Below are positions 59,248 to 64,000 of a stretch of 64,000 bases of DNA, piece by piece. Position 1 is the first letter of the stretch. Every line of letters begins with the position of its first letter. The DNA is taken from contig CALKCJ010000018.1 in the NCBI GenBank assembly GCA_938082375.1, positions 62,001-126,000 of the forward strand, read 5' to 3'. The notes below the pieces were generated by a model. That model searched no databases. It saw only the letters and a list, made by a program, of their open reading frames with translations, and was not told where the DNA came from. This DNA comes from an uncultured Thermomicrobiaceae bacterium (GTDB lineage Bacteria > Chloroflexota > Chloroflexia > Thermomicrobiales > Thermomicrobiaceae). Made by a program: the position numbers and the translations under genes.

Positions 59248-60138
59248 GTGCGTGATCGCGCCGCGCGGTACCGGCAGGAGCAGGAGACCAGCGAGGCACT
59301 GACGCGCTACGCGCTGATCGATCCGATCCTGCGGGCGCTCGGCTGGCCGCTCGACGACCCGGCCGTGGCTCGACCGGAGTACGCCGCCGGGCAGGGCAAG
59401 GCCGACTACTGCCTCTTCGGCGCTGACGGCAAGCCCGCTGTGCTCATCGAGGCGAAGACGCTCGGCCCGAAGCTGCCGCCGATCGCCAGCGCAGCCGTGG
59501 TGAGCTACGCGTGGGAACTGTCGCGGCGCGGCACGCACGTGGAGTACGTCGGCATCACCAACGGCCTACTCTGGCAAGTCTACCGGTTCCCTGACATGGT
59601 GCGACCGGCCCATGCGGTCGACCTCGGCAGGGGGATGGCGGCGGAAGCGGCCGTCGAGATCCTCAGAGCGCTCTGGCGCCCGCTCCTGGTCGGCGACGTC
59701 GTTCCACCACCGCCACCGCCTCCCCCGTCACCTCCGCCTGCGGGCGAGATCCCGCTGAGCGAGCTCCAGCCGGCGCCTGGTTCCCGGCCGCCAGCGGCGC
59801 TTCTCCTGCCGGACGGCACGGAGGTGCCGCTCCATAGCTGGAAAGACCTGCTCGTCGAGGTGGCGCGGACGCTGGCGCGGGCTGGCACGCTGGGCCCGCA
59901 GCGATGCCCGGTGCGCCTGCCGGGCGCGCAGAGGCGGTACCTGGTGCATATCGAGCCGATGCACCCGAGTGGACAACGATTCCGTGCCTCCGAGCGTGTG
60001 GATGAGAGGCTGTGGATCGAGACGCACGCGAGCGCTGAGCTGCTCCTGAAGCAAACGCGGTGGCTGCTCAAGCAGTTCGGCGAAGACCCGGCCCGGTACC
60101 GGGTGCAGCTCGCCACCAGGCCCGGGCAGCAGCCCTGA
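59248..60138 (+). CDS. Stand-alone HsdR_N-like nuclease-domain protein (N-terminus likely frame-shifted)
   Basis: 296 residues as sequenced from GTG 59248. Residues about 20-120 resemble the N-terminal PD-(D/E)xK domain of type I restriction R subunits: YALIDPILRALGWPLDDP ... PEYAAGQGKADYCLFGADGKPAVLIEAKTLGPK with Asp and Glu-x-Lys in place, then VEYVGITNGLLWQVYRF. A poly-proline linker (about 155-170) leads to a C-terminal domain (GTEVPLHSWKDLLVEVARTLARAG) I do not recognise. No helicase motor, methylase or specificity subunit is nearby. GAGGAGGAGG with ATG 59213 upstream reads MAAEELF; adding one base near 59235 joins it to IEQVRDRAARYRQ, so the true start is probably 59213. Confidence 0.72.
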   Translation: MRDRAARYRQEQETSEALTRYALIDPILRALGWPLDDPAVARPEYAAGQGKADYCLFGADGKPAVLIEAKTLGPKLPPIASAAVVSYAWELSRRGTHVEYVGITNGLLWQVYRFPDMVRPAHAVDLGRGMAAEAAVEILRALWRPLLVGDVVPPPPPPPPSPPPAGEIPLSELQPAPGSRPPAALLLPDGTEVPLHSWKDLLVEVARTLARAGTLGPQRCPVRLPGAQRRYLVHIEPMHPSGQRFRASERVDERLWIETHASAELLLKQTRWLLKQFGEDPARYRVQLATRPGQQP

Positions 60139-60548
60139 AGGGCCAGCCCTCGCCTCTTGCTCTCAGTCTCAGGCCGCTTATGACCGTCATAGTGGACGGC
60201 CACCTGCCATTGCGAGGCTCCGCTTCGGTGCGCCGGCGAGCGCCGGTGCGGACAGCATGGCGCTGTCCGCTTTCATCCCGCCTGTCCTCTCCGATCCAGT
60301 GCGCAGCCTCTGCTCGCTGAGCGGGGTGGCCCAGACTCGTCGCCGTTCCCACGAGCTCGATGCCCCCTATCCCCCGAGCCACCAGCCCTGCGCTCGACGA
60401 GCGAGCACGGTGCTGCCCGGGGCCGAGCCCTGGCAGGCGATGACCGGCGTGGAGCGAATCGAGGTGCCGGATGAGACAGGACAGCGAGGCGAGGTCGATG
60501 GCAGGCCGGGCAGGCCACGAGGGCACTCGCCGGGAGAAACATGAGGGC
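60139..60548. other. Gene-free stretch between nuclease-like gene and terminase gene
   Basis: About 410 bases. Contains a good hairpin (60248-60270) but no credible gene; the plus frame that opens at 60471 only becomes terminase-like after 60549. No tRNA or obvious attachment-site repeat is visible. Composition is ordinary here and changes sharply at about 60545. Confidence 0.4.
60248..60270 (+). terminator. Hairpin after the HsdR_N-like gene
   Basis: GCGGACAGC-ATGGC-GCTGTCCGC, perfect nine-base arms followed by TTTC, about 110 bases after the stop codon. It looks like a rho-independent terminator with a short U-tract. Confidence 0.5.
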
Positions 60549-62045
60549 ATGCACCCGGGCTCGCCGCTCCGCACCGCCCTCCGCCACGCCCTCCAGAGCC
60601 CGGCCGCCTTCTCCCGCGTCTTCCTCCCAGGCCGCGCCCTCCGCCCTTACCAGGCCACTCCCGCCAACGCCATCGCCTCAGCCGTCCTCGCACGCCGCCG
60701 CGGGAACACTGGGGTTCCCGCCCAGTTCGCCGTTGTCTTCGCCAGACAGTCCGGCAAGGACGAGATGCTCGCCCAGCTCCTCGCCTACCTCCTCCTCACC
60801 TTCCACAAGGCCGGCGGTACCGCCGTCGTCGCCCTCCCCACCCTCCGCCCTCAGGCCCAGATCGCCCGCGACCGCCTCCTCGATGTCCTCGCCTCAGACC
60901 GCATCCGCGCCTTAGGCCTCCCTCTCCACGTCTCCGAGTCCCAAGTCCGTATCGGCCGCGCCGCCGTCCGCTTCACCTCCGCCGCCCCAACCGCCAGCCC
61001 ACGCGGCCAGACCGCCTCCCTCCTCCTCGTCGCCAACGAGGCCCAGGACATCGAGCCCGACCGCTGGGACAGCGTCTTCGCCCCCATGACCGCCTCCACC
61101 GCCGCACCCACCCTCTTCATGGGCACCACCTGGTCATCCGATACCCTCCTCGCCCGCCAGATGCGCTACCTCCGAGAGCTCGAAGCCGCCGACGGTCTCC
61201 CACGCCTCTTCCTCGTCCCCTGGCAAACCGTCGCCCACCACCTCCCTCCCTACGCCGAGCACGTCCAGCGCCAGATCGACCAGCTCGGCCCTCACCACCC
61301 CTTCATCCGCACCGAGTACGAGCTCCAAGAGCTCGCCGGCGCCGGCCGCCTCTTCCCAGCTGCACGCCAGCTCCTCATGCGCGGCCACCACCCACCACTC
61401 CTCGCCCCACTCCCAGACGAAACCTACGCCCTCACCCTCGATGTCGCCGGCGAGGAAGAAGCCGATGCCCAGCTCAACCCCCTCGGCCGCCGCGATTCCA
61501 CCGCCCTCACCGTCTTCCGCGTACGTTCGCAGGGTGAACGCCCAACCTACCAGGTCGTCCGCCGCTACCTCTGGACCGGTACCAAGCACTCCCTCCTCCA
61601 CCAGCAGGTCGCCACCATCGCCAGGATGTGGCGAGCCCAGGCCCTCGTCGTCGATGCCACCGGCGTCGGCGCCGGCCTCGCCTCCTTCCTCCAGGCCACG
61701 CTAGGGGAGCACGTCGTCCTCCCCTTCACCTTCTCCGTCGCCTCCAAGGCCCAGCTCGGCTGGGACTTCCTCGGCCTCATCGATTCCGGCCGCTACCAGG
61801 ATCACCGCACCGATGGCCACGACGTCGACGCCGAAGCCGCCCACCTCGCACACCTCTTCTGGCAGCAGGTGGAGGCCTGCACCTACGAAGTCCGTCCCGG
61901 CCCCGGTAAACTCATGTCCTGGGCCGTCCCCGATCCCCGCACCCACGACGATCTCCTCATCTCTGCCGCCCTCGCCGCCGTACTCGACCAGTTCGATTGG
62001 CGCCCACGTACCGCGAAAGGACGGATCGATCATGACCGCCTCTGA
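60549..62045 (+). CDS. Phage-type terminase large subunit (TerL)
   Basis: 498 residues with an N-terminal ATPase and C-terminal RNase H-like nuclease. Walker A-like FARQSGKDEMLAQLLAYLL, Walker B LLLVANEAQDIEP, coupling motif LFMGTTWSS, and nuclease acids in YALTLDVAGEEE, ALVVDATGVGAGL and HDDLLISAALAAVLDQFD are all intact, so the enzyme could be active. Leu is encoded almost only by CTC and third positions are strongly C, unlike neighbours that prefer CTG and mix G and C. That, with no other phage gene except the small one after it, suggests transfer. ATG 60549 is the start that fits best; earlier ATG codons are possible. Confidence 0.85.
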   Translation: MHPGSPLRTALRHALQSPAAFSRVFLPGRALRPYQATPANAIASAVLARRRGNTGVPAQFAVVFARQSGKDEMLAQLLAYLLLTFHKAGGTAVVALPTLRPQAQIARDRLLDVLASDRIRALGLPLHVSESQVRIGRAAVRFTSAAPTASPRGQTASLLLVANEAQDIEPDRWDSVFAPMTASTAAPTLFMGTTWSSDTLLARQMRYLRELEAADGLPRLFLVPWQTVAHHLPPYAEHVQRQIDQLGPHHPFIRTEYELQELAGAGRLFPAARQLLMRGHHPPLLAPLPDETYALTLDVAGEEEADAQLNPLGRRDSTALTVFRVRSQGERPTYQVVRRYLWTGTKHSLLHQQVATIARMWRAQALVVDATGVGAGLASFLQATLGEHVVLPFTFSVASKAQLGWDFLGLIDSGRYQDHRTDGHDVDAEAAHLAHLFWQQVEACTYEVRPGPGKLMSWAVPDPRTHDDLLISAALAAVLDQFDWRPRTAKGRIDHDRL

Positions 62046-62295
62046 AGCCGCACGCCCGTGCGATGGCACCATCGTCATCTGGGAGCAGTGGATCACCCAC
62101 TTCAGCCCCACCACCTGCCCAGAGTGCGCCGCCCTCCACGGCCAGTGGTTCATCAAAGGCCAGGGCCCTCAGCCCCCACGCCACGTCAACTGTCGTTGCA
62201 AGAGAGAAGAAGTCTACTGGGAGTGCACCAACCGCCCGCCCAGCCAAGCCCCAGCAGCCTCCGGCCGCAGCGGCACCCAGTCCCGCCCCTGGTAA
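62032..62295 (+). CDS. Small HxNCRC zinc-motif protein (phage minor-head-like)
   Basis: 87 residues, starting 14 bases before the terminase stop. TTCPECAALHGQWFIKGQGPQPPRHVNCRCKREEVYWE gives C-x2-C ... H-x-N-C-x-C, the metal-binding end of phage Mu F-like minor head proteins, but without the large helical domain that normally precedes it. The codon skew is the same as the terminase. Either the C-terminal leftover of a deleted head gene or an independent small protein. N-terminus MTASEAARPCDGTIVIWEQWITHF is short but plausible. Confidence 0.65.
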   Translation: MTASEAARPCDGTIVIWEQWITHFSPTTCPECAALHGQWFIKGQGPQPPRHVNCRCKREEVYWECTNRPPSQAPAASGRSGTQSRPW

Positions 62296-62448
62296 GAGCG
62301 CCTCGCCGGCCGCCCCACGACGCGCCGCGTGGCATCACAGGAGGATGACCAGGCGACGGCCCGCATCGACGGTGACGGCATGCGGGACGATGCAGGCGCT
62401 CGGGGTGCCAGCCTCGTCTGCGAAGGACGCCGCCTCTCCCGACGGCGC

Positions 62449-63552
62449 TCACGCTGGTCGGGTGTCAGCTTCGGTGACCCGGGGTCTGGCCCCGACCGGC
62501 GTCGCCGGCTGGTATGGACACAGGGGGTCGCTCTCCAGTGGGTCGCCAGTGACCGCGTAGGCACGCGCCCGCGAGCCGCCGCAGGCGAAGCGGAACTCGC
62601 AGCGGCCGCACTTCCCCTTGAAGCGGTTAGGATCGCGCAGGGTGAAGAGGAGCGGGTGCCAGCGATAGACCTCCACCGGGTCTGCCGTGGCGACGTTGCC
62701 AAGAGGGAGCGGCAAAAAGCCGGCGGGATAGATATCGCCCACGTGCGAGATAAACAGGATGCCGTTGCCGTCGCGCACGCCGTGCCCCTGGCGAACCGAG
62801 GCCAAGTCTGGCGGGGTCGCTCCACCGCGTCGCTCAGCGGCCCGGCGCTGGGCGACGACCCGCCGGTAGAACGGTGCCTCGGTCGTCTTGATCGCGAACG
62901 GGACGGTGGGGGCAACCTGGTAGAGCCAGGCCATGATCCGTTCCGCCTCGTCCGGCTCGACCTCGCGGAGGAGCCGCCCGCGGCCGATCGGCACGAGGAA
63001 GAAGAGGCTCCAGCGCTGGGCGCCCAGCTCGCTGACCAGATCGAGCAGAGCAGGCAGGTCGTCGCGCGTCTCGGCGCAGACCAGGCTGTTGATCTGGAGT
63101 GGCAAGCCGAGCGCGCGGGCCCAGCGCGCGGCTTGGACTGTCCACTCGAAGCTTCCCGCGACGCCGCGCAGCGTGTTGTGCCGATCGGGAGTCGAACCGT
63201 CCAGGCTCAGCGCGAGGATCGAGACTCCCGCATCCTTGAGCTCGGCAATGACTTGCCGAGTGAGCGCGTAGGTGCCGCTGGGCGTGATCGCAACAGTGAA
63301 GCCGAGGGAACGGGCATGCGCGATCAGGTCGAACAGATCGGGACGCTTGAGCGGGTCACCGCCGGTCAGGACAAGGTGGGGCAGCGGCGGCCCAAACCCG
63401 GCGAGCTGTTCCAGGAGAGCGTAGCCGGCTGCCGTGGAGAGCTCGCCGGGGTGGCGCCAGGAGACGGCCTCTGCCCGGCAGTGCCGGCAAGCCAGCTCGC
63501 AGGCGCGTGTGAGTTCCCAGTAGACGAGCAGTGGGCGATCCGGGTACCGCAT
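62449..63552 (-). CDS. Radical SAM protein with SPASM domain
   Basis: 367 residues. The SAM-cluster motif is TRACELACRHCRAEA (C-x3-C-x2-C, residues about 18-25), followed by LVLTGGDPLKRPDL and ALSLDGSTPDRHN, normal for the barrel. The C-terminal SPASM-type segment GKCGRCEFRFACGGSRARAYAVTGDPLESDPLCPYQP holds Cys for auxiliary Fe-S clusters. It resembles heme-d1/heme-pathway (AhbD/NirJ-type) and peptide-modifying enzymes; next to ctaB a heme link is tempting, but a small substrate peptide gene is not seen. The protein ends with a disordered tail (GARPRVTEADTRPA). Confidence 0.9.
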   Translation of the reverse strand: MRYPDRPLLVYWELTRACELACRHCRAEAVSWRHPGELSTAAGYALLEQLAGFGPPLPHLVLTGGDPLKRPDLFDLIAHARSLGFTVAITPSGTYALTRQVIAELKDAGVSILALSLDGSTPDRHNTLRGVAGSFEWTVQAARWARALGLPLQINSLVCAETRDDLPALLDLVSELGAQRWSLFFLVPIGRGRLLREVEPDEAERIMAWLYQVAPTVPFAIKTTEAPFYRRVVAQRRAAERRGGATPPDLASVRQGHGVRDGNGILFISHVGDIYPAGFLPLPLGNVATADPVEVYRWHPLLFTLRDPNRFKGKCGRCEFRFACGGSRARAYAVTGDPLESDPLCPYQPATPVGARPRVTEADTRPA

Positions 63553-63591
63553 GGTGCGTCCTCTACTATTTGCATCTTGGTGGCCGCGTGG

Positions 63592-64000
63592 TCAGAACAC
63601 GGCTGCATCCACGACCATGGCCAGGAAGAGCAGTCCCAGGTACTGCATGGAGTAGAAGAACAGGCGGCGGGCGAGCTGATCCGATCGCTCGCGCAGCAGC
63701 CGGCCGGCTAGCCAGAGGAAACGCACCCCCAGCAGCAGCGCCGCGATGAGGTAGAACAGCCCAGCGGTACCCAGCGGGTACAAGGCGAGACTGGCCAGGA
63801 CCATGAGCACGGTATAGACGAAGATCTGTCGGCGCGTCGCTTCCTCACCGGCCACCGCCGGCAGCATCGGCACCCCGGCCACCGAGTAGTCGGTCTTCTT
63901 GAAGAGGGCCAGTGCCCAGAAGTGCGGCGGTGTCCAGGCGAAGACGAGCAGGAACATCAGCAGCGCCGGCAGCGCGACCTGGCCAGTTACCGCTGCCCAG
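63592..64000 (-). CDS. ctaB: Protoheme IX farnesyltransferase, C-terminal part
   Basis: The gene runs off the right edge; 135 residues are seen. WAAVTGQVALPALLMFLLVFAWTPPHFWALALFKKTDYSVAGVPMLPAVAGEEATRRQI is the second substrate-binding region of UbiA-type heme O synthases, with the TPPHFWALA signature and the YSVAGVPMLP loop. Three or four membrane helices follow to the C-terminus (YLGLLFLAMVVDAAVF). The enzyme makes heme O from heme b and farnesyl diphosphate for terminal oxidases. It lies 39 bases upstream of the radical SAM gene on the same strand. Confidence 0.92.
   Translation of the reverse strand, partial: WAAVTGQVALPALLMFLLVFAWTPPHFWALALFKKTDYSVAGVPMLPAVAGEEATRRQIFVYTVLMVLASLALYPLGTAGLFYLIAALLLGVRFLWLAGRLLRERSDQLARRLFFYSMQYLGLLFLAMVVDAAVF

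Noticed and set aside
60850-62250. Long minus-strand ORFs opposite the terminase gene (for example 61134-61601 and 61701-62156)
   Set aside because: They arise because C-ending codons on the plus strand give Gly/Glu/Val-rich antisense frames without stops. Terminase motifs lie on the plus strand.
62329-63711. 460-residue plus ORF opposite the radical SAM gene
   Set aside because: The minus frame has the full radical SAM and SPASM Cys motifs; the plus product is a mixed-charge antisense shadow.
1-64000. CRISPR array, rRNA or complete prophage
   Set aside because: No regularly spaced repeats, no rRNA-like conserved stretches and no integrase, capsid or portal genes were seen.

Overview
The window is high-GC (about 65% by eye), densely packed bacterial chromosome. 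The gene content fits a thermophilic member of Chloroflexota, class Thermomicrobia (Thermomicrobium/Sphaerobacter-like): Tad-type TadE/TadG genes, an M29 thermophilic aminopeptidase, a bacterial RtcB-archease pair, a fused ECF ATPase, a GH15 glucoamylase and SPASM radical SAM/CtaB genes. The taxon is an inference from gene content; no rRNA, tRNA or CRISPR was found.

Layout. 1-2.6 kb: the start of a CDF metal transporter, a small unknown gene and an enolase-superfamily sugar-acid dehydratase with two operator-like dyads upstream. 2.6-6.6 kb: an ECF vitamin/metal transporter (S, T and fused double ATPase) behind an arsC phosphatase-type gene. 6.7-10.6 kb: HAD phosphatase, flavin amine oxidase, aspartate-type aminotransferase and a small membrane protein. 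10.8-15.5 kb: a Fur-family regulator, a truncated transposase and a cbiMN-cbiQ-cbiO nickel/cobalt importer with a good promoter and operator-like dyad. 15.6-20.4 kb: a primary-type sigma factor, then htrA preceded by its probable regulators, a histidine kinase and OmpR-type response regulator; the htrA promoter carries phased CTTAG direct repeats. 20.6-25.1 kb: YceI-type and alpha/beta-hydrolase lipoproteins, an ECF sigma/anti-sigma pair and an M29 aminopeptidase. 25.3-30.2 kb: a tandem duplication of a TadE-TadE-TadG cassette.

30.2-41.7 kb: GYD protein, pyrD, an M20 peptidase, mntH plus UspA, HAD, a membrane protein with a DUF3179 lipoprotein, then archease-rtcB. 41.9-45.5 kb: a membrane glycosyltransferase converging on a Rieske/FAD-reductase/CDGSH redox cluster. 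45.7-49.5 kb: amidase, dcd, a KDG-kinase-like sugar kinase and a haloacid dehalogenase. 49.7-50.0 kb: remains of an RND efflux pump. 50.2-56.5 kb: a secreted beta-propeller protein, proC, creatininase family, GH15 glucoamylase and a membrane protein. 56.6-60.1 kb: a VapBC-type module, a glyoxalase-type dioxygenase and a stand-alone HsdR_N-like nuclease. 60.5-62.3 kb: an isolated, codon-skewed terminase large subunit with a small HxNCRC protein. 62.4-64 kb: SPASM radical SAM and ctaB (partial).

The items I would check first are the phased operator at htrA, the duplicated Tad cassette, the isolated terminase island, and a recurring pattern of single-base frame breaks (YceI, VapB, VapC, HsdR_N-like) that are either real decay or base-calling errors. 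I did not find a clearly new multi-gene system. The nuclease/terminase/zinc-protein neighbourhood is the closest candidate.
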